64,000 nt of DNA from UBA8079 sp049601915. Lineage in GTDB: Bacteria; Pseudomonadota; Alphaproteobacteria; UBA6615. The stretch spans positions 124,001 through 188,000 of the forward strand of contig JBMYRB010000003.1 in assembly GCA_049601915.1 (NCBI GenBank), in the 5' to 3' direction. This document shows, one piece after another, positions 8,998 to 17,323 of the stretch (positions are counted from its first letter, which is position 1; every line of letters starts with the position of its first letter). The notes below the pieces were generated by a model. It was not told the DNA's origin. It did no database searches and saw only the letters and a list, made by a program, of their open reading frames with translations. A program made the translations under genes and the position numbers.

Positions 8998-10071
8998 ATG
9001 GCACGAAAGCCAGCCGCGAAATCGTCACGAACAAGCAAACGATCGGCGCCAAAGGGGGCTTCCCCGCGAAAGAAATCCGCCGCGTCCGGCAAGCCGGACT
9101 ACAAGTCCTACGGCGCCGAAAAACTCCTCGAACTCTACGACGAAATGCTCCTCATCCGCCGGTTTGAAGAAAAAGCCGGCCAGATGTACGGCATGGGCCT
9201 GATCGGTGGTTTTTGCCATCTGTATATCGGCCAGGAAGCCGTCGTCGTCGGCATGCAGGCGAACCTCCAATCGCAGGATTCAGTGATCACCACCTACCGT
9301 GATCATGGACATATGTTGGCCTGCGGCATGGACCCGAACGGGGTAATGGCCGAGCTGGCCGGTCGCGAGGGTGGATATTCGCGCGGCAAGGGAGGCTCGA
9401 TGCACATGTTCTCTAAGGAAAAGAACTTCTACGGCGGCCACGGCATCGTCGGGGCCAACGTGCCGCTGGGCACCGGGCTCGCATTCTCCCACAAATACCA
9501 GGGCGATAACGGTATCTGCCTGGACTATTTCGGCGACGGTGCGGTGAACCAGGGCCAGGTCTACGAATCCTTCAATATGGCAGCCTTGTGGGACCTGCCC
9601 ATCATCTACGTTATCGAGAACAACCGGTACGGCATGGGAACCTCGGTCGAGCGCGCCTCGGCGGAGCCGGACCTGTTTAATCGCGGCTGTGCCTATGGAA
9701 TTCCCGGGGCCCAGGTCGACGGGATGGATGTGGTCAAGGTGCTCGAAGCCGGCAAAAAGGCCGTCGATCATGTGCGGTCCGGCAAGGGGCCGTTCATCCT
9801 GGAGATGCAGACCTACCGCTATCGCGGCCACTCCATGTCCGACCCGGCGAAATACCGGACCAAGGAAGAGGTTCAGAAGATGCGAACCGAGAAGGATCCG
9901 ATTGAGACCCTCAAGGACGTGCTAACCGCCAACAAGATGGCGGACGAAGATGCCCTCAAGGAAATCGATAAAGGCGTGCGGGAGCGGATCAATGCGGCAG
10001 CGGACTTCGCCCAGGAAAGCCCGGAGCCCGATCCGTCCGAGCTTTACACCGACATTTTGATTCAAGCCTGA
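8998..10071 (+). CDS. pdhA: Pyruvate dehydrogenase E1 component, alpha subunit
   Basis: This is the thiamine-diphosphate subunit that, with PdhB, decarboxylates pyruvate and acetylates the lipoyl domain. The 357-residue protein has the TPP-binding GDGAVNQGQVYE motif and the family stretches LIRRFEEKAGQMYGMG and GGKGGSMHMFS-like KGGSMHMFS. The first 33 residues form a basic Lys/Ser/Ala tail (MARKPAAKSSRTSKR...) without predicted fold, as in other alphaproteobacterial PdhA. An ORF in another frame starts upstream, but the ATG at 8998 follows a GGGGGGAG ribosome site. First gene of the pdh operon. Confidence 0.97.
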   Translation: MARKPAAKSSRTSKRSAPKGASPRKKSAASGKPDYKSYGAEKLLELYDEMLLIRRFEEKAGQMYGMGLIGGFCHLYIGQEAVVVGMQANLQSQDSVITTYRDHGHMLACGMDPNGVMAELAGREGGYSRGKGGSMHMFSKEKNFYGGHGIVGANVPLGTGLAFSHKYQGDNGICLDYFGDGAVNQGQVYESFNMAALWDLPIIYVIENNRYGMGTSVERASAEPDLFNRGCAYGIPGAQVDGMDVVKVLEAGKKAVDHVRSGKGPFILEMQTYRYRGHSMSDPAKYRTKEEVQKMRTEKDPIETLKDVLTANKMADEDALKEIDKGVRERINAAADFAQESPEPDPSELYTDILIQA

Positions 10072-10101
10072 CCCAGGCGCGGGACGGGGAGGACAATAGA
10101 C

Positions 10102-11466
10102 ATGCCGATTCAGGTATTAATGCCGGCGCTTTCGCCGACCATGACCGAGGGAGACCTCGCACGCTGGCTCAAGTCCGAAGGTGACAATATTTCACCGGGA
10201 GACGTGATCGCCGAGATCGAGACCGACAAGGCGACCATGGAGGTCGAGGCCGTCGACGAGGGGACGCTGGGTAAGATCCTGGTGTCTGAAGGCGCGGAAG
10301 ACGTGGCGGTGAACACGCCGATCGCGATAATTTTGGAGGCTGGCGAGAGCGCGGCCGACATCGGCGATGCGGCCCCGGCGGCCGAGAGTGCGTCGGAACC
10401 AGCGCCTGCGCCTGCTGAAGCAGCCGACGCGCCGTCGGCACCGGTTGCCGCCGCGCCGCCGGCCGAGACAGATTACGATGGCGCGACCGTCGAGATCACG
10501 GTGCGCGAGGCGCTTCGTGACGGAATGGCGGAAGAGATGCGCCGGGACGACAAGGTGTTCCTGATGGGCGAGGAGGTCGCGCAGTACCAGGGTGCGTACA
10601 AGGTCAGTCAGGGGCTGCTTGAGGAATTCGGCGATGGCCGGGTGATCGACACGCCGATCACCGAACAGGGTTTCGCCGGCATGGCGGTGGGGGCCGCCTA
10701 TCACGGCCTGCGCCCGATTGTCGAGTTCATGACCTTCAACTTCGCCATGCAGGCGATTGACCAGATCATCAATTCCGCGGCGAAAACCCTCTACATGTCG
10801 GGTGGCCAGATGGATGTGCCCATCGTGTTCCGTGGCCCGAACGGTGCGGCGTCTCGCGTCGGCGCGCAGCATTCCCAATGCTATGCGAGCTGGTATGGTC
10901 ATGTACCGGGACTCAAGGTCGTCTCGCCCTATACGGCGGCAGACGCCAAGGGACTGCTCAAGTCGGCGATCCGGGACCCCAACCCAGTCCTGATCCTCGA
11001 GAACGAGCTACTCTACGGCTCCACCTTCGATGTGCCGGACGAAGACTACACGGTGCCGATTGGCCGGGCCAAGGTCGTGCGTGCCGGCGACGATGTGACT
11101 ATCACCGCCTTTTCGCTGATGGTAAGCAAGGCGCTGGAAGCGGCAGAGATGCTGGCGGCAGAGGGAATTGAGGCGGAGGTCATCGACCTACGCTCCATTC
11201 GGCCGCTTGATACCGAGACAGTTGTTGAATCCGTCAAACGCACCAACCGGATCGTCTCTGTCGAGGAAGGCTGGCCGTTTGCCGGGGTCGGCTCGGAAAT
11301 CGGCATGCGGATGATGGAAGACGCGTTCGACTATCTCGACTCACCGGTTGTTCGTGTGACGGGTGAAGACGTACCGATGCCCTATGCGGCCAATCTCGAG
11401 AAGCTGGCCTTGCCGCAGGCGGAGAAGATCGCCGCTGCAGCCAAACGTGTTTGTTATAAGGACTGA
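10102..11466 (+). CDS. pdhB: Pyruvate dehydrogenase E1 beta subunit with N-terminal lipoyl domain
   Basis: The 454-residue protein carries a lipoyl domain at residues 1-80 (lipoyl lysine in ETDKATMEVEAV), an Ala/Pro/Glu-rich linker to about 130, then the transketolase-like beta subunit (VREALRDGMAEEM, GAQHSQCYASWYGH). Classical PdhB lacks the lipoyl domain; the fused form is usual in alphaproteobacteria. The lipoyl segment is almost the same as that of PdhC 1.5 kb downstream. The gene lies 30 bases after pdhA. Confidence 0.97.
   Translation: MPIQVLMPALSPTMTEGDLARWLKSEGDNISPGDVIAEIETDKATMEVEAVDEGTLGKILVSEGAEDVAVNTPIAIILEAGESAADIGDAAPAAESASEPAPAPAEAADAPSAPVAAAPPAETDYDGATVEITVREALRDGMAEEMRRDDKVFLMGEEVAQYQGAYKVSQGLLEEFGDGRVIDTPITEQGFAGMAVGAAYHGLRPIVEFMTFNFAMQAIDQIINSAAKTLYMSGGQMDVPIVFRGPNGAASRVGAQHSQCYASWYGHVPGLKVVSPYTAADAKGLLKSAIRDPNPVLILENELLYGSTFDVPDEDYTVPIGRAKVVRAGDDVTITAFSLMVSKALEAAEMLAAEGIEAEVIDLRSIRPLDTETVVESVKRTNRIVSVEEGWPFAGVGSEIGMRMMEDAFDYLDSPVVRVTGEDVPMPYAANLEKLALPQAEKIAAAAKRVCYKD
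10222..10253 (+). repeat. 32-bp exact direct repeat, copy 1 (copy 2 at 11751-11782)
   Basis: The DNA coding for the lipoyl-lysine hairpin is identical over 32 bases in pdhB (10222-10253) and pdhC (11751-11782), and similar on both sides. It reflects duplication of the lipoyl domain, perhaps kept alike by gene conversion. Confidence 0.9.
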
Positions 11467-11630
11467 CGCATCACGCGTCGGAAACATCCGGTAATTGGCA
11501 CAAACGGCCAGGAACCGGGACAATTGAAGAAGAACGTTGCGGGGCTGGCTTTGAAGACCAATCAACTCGCAACACGCGCAAGCCGGACCGGGGATATGAT
11601 CCCGGCAGACAGGATCCAGGGGAAGTACTG

Positions 11631-12902
11631 ATGCCAATATCCATTCTCATGCCCGCATTGTCGCCGACGATGACCGAAGGCAACCTCGCGCGTTGGCTCA
11701 AGGCCGAGGGTGACTCTGTTGCCCCGGGTGATGTCATTGCCGAAATCGAAACCGACAAGGCGACCATGGAGGTCGAGGCCGTTGACGAAGGGGTACTCGC
11801 AAAGATCCTGATCGCCGAGGGAGCCGAGGAGGTTGCCGTTAACACTCCAATTGCCATCCTGTTGGAAGACGGGGAAGACGATTCTGCGCTCGACGGCTTT
11901 GACACGGGCGGTGCCGCGGCACCGGCTGCCGATGAACCTGCACCCGCAGCTGCCGAAGCACCGGCGGTGGCACCGGTCGCCGCACCGGCCCCCACACCCG
12001 CAGCAACGCCCGTGCCGGTCGCGGCATCCGGTGGCCGGGTGATCGCCAGTCCGCTGGCCCGACGGCTCGCGGTTCAGCAGGGGATCGATCTGGCGCAGGT
12101 CACGGGCACGGGCCCGAACGGCCGGATTGTCAAAGTGGACATCGAGAATTTCTCGGGCGCACCCGCCGCAGCCGTTGACGCGCCGGCGGCCGTTGTTTCG
12201 GTCGAGGGCGATGCGCCATACGAGGTGTTGCCGCTGTCGAATATGCGCAAGGTCATTGCCCAGCGGATGACGACCTCCAAGCAGGAAGTGCCGCATTTCT
12301 ACCTGACGGTGGATTGCGAGATCGACCGATTGCTGGAAGCGCGCAAGAACTTGAACGCGCGGGCCAAGGACGGCGAGTTCAAGATTTCGGTCAACGACAT
12401 GATTATCAAGGCGGCCGCCGCGGCGCTGATCGAGGTCCCGCGGGCCAATGCCGGCTGGTCCGACGAAGGCGTGCGTCTCTACAAGCGCGCCGATATCTCC
12501 GTGGCCGTGGCAATCGACGATGGTCTGATCACCCCGATCGTGCGCGGTGCCGAGGGCAAGGGCCTGAAGGCGATCTCGGCAGAAATGCAGGATCTCGCGG
12601 CGCGTGCGCGTGACAACAAGCTAGCGCCCGAAGAGTTCCAGGGCGGTACGTTCTCTATTTCCAACCTCGGCATGTATGGCCTGAAGCAGTTCGATGCGGT
12701 CATCAACCAGCCGCAGGGTGCGATCTTGGCGGTGGGCGCAGGCGAGCAGCGTCCGGTGGTGCATGACGGCGAGCTGGCCGTTGCGACGGTGATGTCCCTG
12801 ACCCTGTCGGTCGATCATCGCGCGCTCGACGGTGCTATTGGTGCCGAGTATATGGCGGCGCTGAAGAGCCTCATCGAAGAGCCGCTCGGGCTCCTCCTGT
12901 AG
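11631..12902 (+). CDS. pdhC: Dihydrolipoamide acetyltransferase (E2) of pyruvate dehydrogenase
   Basis: E2 transfers the acetyl group from lipoyl to CoA and forms the core of the complex. Domains in the 423-residue product: lipoyl (1-80, ETDKATMEVEAV), Ala/Pro linker, E1/E3-binding domain around 140-175 (ASPLARRLAVQQGIDL, TGTGPNGRIVK), linker, then the catalytic domain from about 200 with the active site SVDHRALDGA near the end. A 164-base gap after pdhB holds no ORF that can be supported; it may carry an internal promoter or mRNA structure. Confidence 0.97.
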   Translation: MPISILMPALSPTMTEGNLARWLKAEGDSVAPGDVIAEIETDKATMEVEAVDEGVLAKILIAEGAEEVAVNTPIAILLEDGEDDSALDGFDTGGAAAPAADEPAPAAAEAPAVAPVAAPAPTPAATPVPVAASGGRVIASPLARRLAVQQGIDLAQVTGTGPNGRIVKVDIENFSGAPAAAVDAPAAVVSVEGDAPYEVLPLSNMRKVIAQRMTTSKQEVPHFYLTVDCEIDRLLEARKNLNARAKDGEFKISVNDMIIKAAAAALIEVPRANAGWSDEGVRLYKRADISVAVAIDDGLITPIVRGAEGKGLKAISAEMQDLAARARDNKLAPEEFQGGTFSISNLGMYGLKQFDAVINQPQGAILAVGAGEQRPVVHDGELAVATVMSLTLSVDHRALDGAIGAEYMAALKSLIEEPLGLLL

Positions 12903-12956
12903 TCCAGTTTTTCCAGCGACGCCTCTGCACGCGCCGCATTTTTCGAGGTTAAACCT

Positions 12957-14369
12957 ATGGCGGAAAAGAATTTCGATCTGGTGGTGGTCGGCGGTGGCCC
13001 CGGCGGGTATGTCGCGGCGATCCGTGCCGCTCAGCTGGGCATGAAGGCGGCGTTGATCGAGGCCAATCACCTCGGTGGAATCTGTCTCAACTGGGGCTGC
13101 ATTCCCACCAAGGCGCTGCTGCGCACCTCGGAAATCTATCACTACATGCAAAACGCCCAAGACTATGGGCTCAAGGCTGACAATGTGTCTTTCGATCTGA
13201 AAAAGGTCGTGGAACGTTCGCGCGGTGTCGCGGGCCAGCTCAACCAGGGTGTCGGCTTCCTGTTGAAGAAGAACAAGGTCGAGGTGATCGATGGGTGGGG
13301 CAAACTTGCGGGCGGCAAAGCGGGCGCGCGCAAGGTCGTTGTTGAAAAGGACGGCAAGAAAGTTGCCGACGTCACCTCCAAGAATGTTCTGCTGGCCACG
13401 GGCGCACGGGCGCGAAATATCCCGGGTATGGAAGCCGACGGTGAACAGATCTGGAGCTATCGCGAGGCGATGGTACCGGAGGAGTTTCCGAAATCATTGT
13501 TGGTTGTCGGGTCGGGGGCGATCGGCATCGAGTTTGCATCGTTCTATCGGACGCTGGGTGCAGAGGTGACCGTGGTTGAGGTTCTCGACCGGATTCTGCC
13601 TGTCGAGGATGAGGAGATTTCCGGCCTCGCGGCGAAAGCGTTCGAGGATCAGGGTATTACGCTGATCACCGGTGCAACGGTGAAATCTCTGTACAAGCAG
13701 CCCGACAAGGTAACGGCCACAATCGAGAAAGACGGCAAGTTTCAGAATATCGAGACGGAGCGCGTCATCATGGCGGTCGGGATCGTCGGCAATGTCGAGG
13801 ATATCGGCCTCGAGGACACCAAGGTAGTGGTCGAGGAATCCCACATCGTCATCGACGAATGGGGCCAGACGGCCGAGCCGGGCATCTGGGCCATCGGCGA
13901 TGTGGCCGGTCCGCCTTGGCTCGCCCATAAGGCATCCCATGAGGGGATCATCGCGGTCGAGAAAATGGCCGGCGAAAAGGATATCCATCCCCTCGACACC
14001 AGCCGCATCCCCGGCTGCACCTATTGCAGCCCCCAGGTCGCGTCCATCGGCATGACCGAGGCCGCCGCGAAAGATGCAGGTCGCAAGATCAAGGTCGGCC
14101 GCTTCCCGTTCCAGGGTAACGGCAAGGCAATCGCGCTGGGCGAGCCCGAGGGGCTGATCAAGACCATCTTCGACGCCGACACGGGCGAGTTCCTGGGTGC
14201 GCATATGATTGGCGCTGAGGTGACCGAACTGATTCAGGGTTATGGCATTGCCAAGACCCTCGAGACGACTGAGCATGAATTGATGGAATCCGTCTTCCCG
14301 CATCCGACCTTGAGCGAAATGATGCACGAGTCCGTGCTTGACGCTTACGGGCGCACGATCCATTTCTAG
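12957..14369 (+). CDS. lpd: Dihydrolipoamide dehydrogenase (E3)
   Basis: The flavoprotein reoxidises dihydrolipoamide with NAD. The 470-residue protein shows the FAD-binding VVVGGGPGGYVAAIRAAQLG, the redox pair in GGICLNWGCIPTKALL, the NAD-binding VVGSGAIGIEFASF and the C-terminal HPTLSEMMHE with the catalytic histidine. It lies 54 bases after pdhC, in the pdh operon, and may also serve other 2-oxoacid dehydrogenases. Confidence 0.97.
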   Translation: MAEKNFDLVVVGGGPGGYVAAIRAAQLGMKAALIEANHLGGICLNWGCIPTKALLRTSEIYHYMQNAQDYGLKADNVSFDLKKVVERSRGVAGQLNQGVGFLLKKNKVEVIDGWGKLAGGKAGARKVVVEKDGKKVADVTSKNVLLATGARARNIPGMEADGEQIWSYREAMVPEEFPKSLLVVGSGAIGIEFASFYRTLGAEVTVVEVLDRILPVEDEEISGLAAKAFEDQGITLITGATVKSLYKQPDKVTATIEKDGKFQNIETERVIMAVGIVGNVEDIGLEDTKVVVEESHIVIDEWGQTAEPGIWAIGDVAGPPWLAHKASHEGIIAVEKMAGEKDIHPLDTSRIPGCTYCSPQVASIGMTEAAAKDAGRKIKVGRFPFQGNGKAIALGEPEGLIKTIFDADTGEFLGAHMIGAEVTELIQGYGIAKTLETTEHELMESVFPHPTLSEMMHESVLDAYGRTIHF

Positions 14370-14372
14370 CCC

Positions 14373-15341
14373 ATGACCTCGACACCCGCTCGCGACAAAA
14401 GCGCCGATCCCGCGCTTCGGCACCCGGAGAAGCGCAACCGGCCCGACAATCCCATCCAGCGCAAGCCGGAATGGATTCGTGTGAAGGCGCCGAGCGGCAA
14501 GGCCTATCACGAGACCCGTAAGATGATGCGCGATCTCAACCTGGCCACGGTCTGCGAGGAAGCGGCCTGTCCGAACATCGGGGAGTGCTGGGCCAAGAAA
14601 CACGCTACCATCATGATCATGGGAGACACCTGCACGCGTGCCTGTGCCTTCTGCAACGTGGCGACCGGCGTGCCCAAGCCGCTGGATCCGAACGAGCCGG
14701 CGAATGTCGCCGTGGCCGTCGGCGGGATGGTGCTCGAACATGTGGTGCTGACGTCCGTCGACCGGGACGACCTGGACGACGGCGGCGCGGATCATTTCGG
14801 GCAGGTCGTGCGGGCGCTGCGCGCGTCGGCACCAACCACCACCATTGAGATCCTGACGCCGGACTTCAAGGACAAGCCCGGTGCGATCGATGTGCTGGCC
14901 CAGGACCCGCCGGATGTGTTCAACCACAATCTGGAGACCGTGCCGCGGCTCTACCCGACGATCCGCCCGGGGTCGCGCTATTTCACCAGCCTCGATCTGC
15001 TGCAGCGGATCAAAGAGAAGGTGCCGAACATCTTCACCAAGTCAGGCCTGATGGTCGGCCTGGGTGAGACCCGAGAGGAAGTGGGGCAGGTGATGGACGA
15101 CCTGCGCGCGGCGAATGTCGACTTCCTGACCATCGGTCAGTATCTGCAGCCGACCCCGAAGCATGCCCGGATCGACAAGTTCGTGACCCCGGATGAATTT
15201 GAAGGCTACGCCAAGATGGCACGCGGCAAGGGGTTCCTGCTGGTCTCCGCCACGCCGCTGACCCGGTCGAGTTATCACGCCGGTGATGATTTCGCGAAGT
15301 TGCGCGATGCCCGCGAAGCCAAACTGGCCGCCGCCGGCTAA
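14373..15341 (+). CDS. lipA: Lipoyl synthase
   Basis: This radical SAM enzyme inserts two sulfurs into octanoylated lipoyl domains, so it matures the PdhB and PdhC domains encoded just upstream. The 322-residue protein has the auxiliary cluster cysteines in CEEAACPNIGEC, the radical SAM motif CTRACAFC and the C-terminal TRSSYHAGD with the serine ligand. It starts three bases after the lpd stop, so it is translationally linked. Confidence 0.98.
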   Translation: MTSTPARDKSADPALRHPEKRNRPDNPIQRKPEWIRVKAPSGKAYHETRKMMRDLNLATVCEEAACPNIGECWAKKHATIMIMGDTCTRACAFCNVATGVPKPLDPNEPANVAVAVGGMVLEHVVLTSVDRDDLDDGGADHFGQVVRALRASAPTTTIEILTPDFKDKPGAIDVLAQDPPDVFNHNLETVPRLYPTIRPGSRYFTSLDLLQRIKEKVPNIFTKSGLMVGLGETREEVGQVMDDLRAANVDFLTIGQYLQPTPKHARIDKFVTPDEFEGYAKMARGKGFLLVSATPLTRSSYHAGDDFAKLRDAREAKLAAAG

Positions 15342-15360
15342 TCCCAAAGCCTCGTTTCGC

Positions 15361-15840
15361 GTGCCGTCCCACAAGGAAATCAAAGTTCTGCCCTATACAC
15401 CCGAACAGCTGTTCGCGCTGGTCGGGGATATCGAGGCCTATCCTGATTTTCTACCGTGGTGCCTCGCCGCGCGGAACCGAAAGCGGGAGAATACACCCGG
15501 CGGCGAGATCGTCTGGTCTGACCTGGTCGTCGGGTTTAAACTGATCCGGGAGCGGTTTACGTCCAAGGTCACCCTGAGCCCTGTTCATGATGGGCAGGAC
15601 GCCCGTATCGATGTCGAGTATGTGGATGGGCCGCTGAAATTCCTGCGCAATCACTGGATATTCGTGCCTCGCGAGGACGGTTCTTGCGAGATCGACTTCT
15701 ATGTGGAGTTCGAGTTCCGTAGCCGTATCCTTGAGAAAATGATCGGCGTGCTGTTCCACGAGGCCATCACCCGGATGGTCGGGGCGTTCGAGAAACGCGC
15801 GGCCGTGCTCTACGAGCCCGTGGGAACGCAGATCGTCTAG
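15361..15840 (+). CDS. COQ10/RatA-type START-domain protein
   Basis: The 159-residue product is a polyketide-cyclase/START fold of the COQ10-RatA family (SHKEIKVLPYTPEQLFALVGDIEAYPDFLPWC, i.e. the typical YPxFLPWC region, and the C-terminal amphipathic helix LFHEAITRMVGAFEKRA). Members bind ubiquinone and support respiration; an E. coli relative was reported as toxin RatA, but the alphaproteobacterial forms are closer to COQ10. The GTG at 15361 gives the family start; an ATG 26 codons upstream overlaps lipA. Its stop shares CTAG with the stop of the convergent VOC gene. Confidence 0.85.
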   Translation: MPSHKEIKVLPYTPEQLFALVGDIEAYPDFLPWCLAARNRKRENTPGGEIVWSDLVVGFKLIRERFTSKVTLSPVHDGQDARIDVEYVDGPLKFLRNHWIFVPREDGSCEIDFYVEFEFRSRILEKMIGVLFHEAITRMVGAFEKRAAVLYEPVGTQIV

Positions 15841-16283
15841 CCGTCTTCAGCCTTGCGGCAGACGGCCTCGATCTTGTTGCCGTCGGGGTCCAGCACGAAA
15901 GCACCGTAATAGGTCGGGATGTATTCGGGCCGCAGCCCCGGGGCGCCGTCGTCGCCCCCGCCGTTTGCCATGGCGGCGTCGTAGAAGGCCCGCACCGTCG
16001 AACGGGAATCTGCAATCAGCGCGAAATGCGCCCCGTTGTTTGCGACGACCTCTTTATCCTTTTCGATGGGTTCGCTGATCCACAGCCATTGGCGGCCGCT
16101 GCCGTTGCCGAAGGCCACGGCGAACCCCTTGTCCATGACGATCTCTAGGCCGAGCGTGGCCAAGGCTGGTTCATAGAATGCCATGGCCCGCTTGATGTCG
16201 CGCACGCCGATCGAGACGTGGTCGAAGATGGCCGAGAAGTCCCGGCTGTCGAAGGCCGCTTTGTTTACATCGTTGTCGGACAT
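15837..16283 (-). CDS. VOC-family (glyoxalase-like) protein
   Basis: A 148-residue single-domain vicinal-oxygen-chelate protein. Seen: FDHVSIGVRDIKRAMAFYEPAL at the start and VLDPDGNKIEAV near the end, each a usual metal-ligand strand of the fold. Substrate is unknown; many such proteins are lactoylglutathione lyases or dioxygenase-like. The frame is open far upstream, inside pncC, but the ATG at 16283 gives a normal protein. It is 25 bases downstream of pncC on the same strand. Confidence 0.85.
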   Translation of the reverse strand: MSDNDVNKAAFDSRDFSAIFDHVSIGVRDIKRAMAFYEPALATLGLEIVMDKGFAVAFGNGSGRQWLWISEPIEKDKEVVANNGAHFALIADSRSTVRAFYDAAMANGGGDDGAPGLRPEYIPTYYGAFVLDPDGNKIEAVCRKAEDG

Positions 16284-16308
16284 GATCGCTCCCGCTGTGT
16301 TGGCTGGC

Positions 16309-16806
16309 TCAGCTTTTCCCCTGCACGGTCCGGCGCAGGATCGTGAAGGCCGTCTGGACGGTCGAATCCCGCACATCCGCCCGGTCCCCGGGGAAGACTT
16401 CGTGATGGGCGATGGTCGGTCGGCCGCGTCCGGCGCACGCGAAGTGCACCAGGCCAACGGGTTTGTCCCTTGTGCCGCCGCCCGGCCCGGCAACACCGGT
16501 GACCGAGATCGTGATATCGGCGAGGGATTTTGACAGCGCACCCTCGGCCATGGCGCGAGCGACCTGCTCGCTGACGGCGCCATGCAGGGTGATGAGCATT
16601 TTCGGGACGCCGAGCATTTCCATCTTGGCCTCGTTCGAGTAGGTCACGAAACCACGCTCGACCACATCGGACGAGCCGGAGATTTCCGTGAGGCAGCCCG
16701 CGATCAGGCCGCCGGTGCAGGATTCCGCGGTCGCGATCTTCAGTCTGGCCCGGCGGCACAGTTCCAGTAATTCAGCGGCGTCATGAAGAAGTTGAGCATC
16801 GAACAT
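16309..16806 (-). CDS. pncC: Nicotinamide-nucleotide amidase (CinA C-terminal domain)
   Basis: The 165-residue protein corresponds to the stand-alone CinA C-terminal domain, which deamidates nicotinamide mononucleotide to nicotinate mononucleotide in the pyridine nucleotide cycle. Signatures are IATAESCTGGLIAGCLTEISGSS, of which the ESCTGG loop holds the catalytic serine, and SVTGVAGPGGGT. A TTG four codons upstream overlaps pgpA; the ATG at 16806 is preferred. It is part of a leftward ispDF-pgpA-pncC run, a usual alphaproteobacterial order. Confidence 0.93.
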   Translation of the reverse strand: MFDAQLLHDAAELLELCRRARLKIATAESCTGGLIAGCLTEISGSSDVVERGFVTYSNEAKMEMLGVPKMLITLHGAVSEQVARAMAEGALSKSLADITISVTGVAGPGGGTRDKPVGLVHFACAGRGRPTIAHHEVFPGDRADVRDSTVQTAFTILRRTVQGKS

Positions 16807-16810
16807 CCGG

Positions 16811-17323
16811 TTATCCAAACAGGGTGGGAAGGGTGCCGGCCGTCCCGAGCCAGACCGCGATCAGCCAGGTAAGTGCACCGGCATAGACGCCGGCGCCGAT
16901 ATCGTCGGCCATGATGCCGACACCGCCATGTAGCTTTTCGAGGTTCTTCAGCGGCCATGGCTTGGTGATGTCCGCGGAACGGAACAGAACGAACGCCACT
17001 GCATAGAAGCGCCAGTCGAACGCCACGGGCAGGATCGCAAGCCACTGGCCGATGACTTCGTCGATGACCACCCGCTGAGGGTCTTCGAGGCGATGAAATG
17101 ATGCCAGCCGACTGCTGGCCCAGACACCCACGACAAAACCGACAAGGATCAGGGCCATCAGCAGGAATTGCCCGCCGATCATGACCGCGATAACCGCGAA
17201 GGGTAGGGCGGCCAGCGAGCCCCAGGTGCCAGGCGCGCCCGGCAGGTCACCGGCGCCGAACCACGTGGCGATCACGCGGGCAACTTTTGGTTCGCGCGGT
17301 TCGGATTGCGGGTCGGATGTCAT
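16811..17323 (-). CDS. pgpA: Phosphatidylglycerophosphatase A
   Basis: The inner-membrane enzyme removes phosphate from phosphatidylglycerol phosphate. The 170-residue product has the family start TWFGAGDLPGAPGTWGSLAALP, the IDEVIGQWLA motif and several membrane helices. Its ATG overlaps the ispDF stop by four bases, so translation is probably coupled. Confidence 0.95.
   Translation of the reverse strand: MTSDPQSEPREPKVARVIATWFGAGDLPGAPGTWGSLAALPFAVIAVMIGGQFLLMALILVGFVVGVWASSRLASFHRLEDPQRVVIDEVIGQWLAILPVAFDWRFYAVAFVLFRSADITKPWPLKNLEKLHGGVGIMADDIGAGVYAGALTWLIAVWLGTAGTLPTLFG

Noticed and set aside
11467..11630. Possible small gene or riboswitch between pdhB and pdhC
   Set aside because: No ORF with a ribosome site and no recognised riboswitch core; left as an unexplained 164-base gap.
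13494..14927. 477-codon ORF on the minus strand across lpd and lipA
   Set aside because: It crosses two well-supported genes in the opposite direction and shows no domain; His/Arg/Gly-rich shadow.
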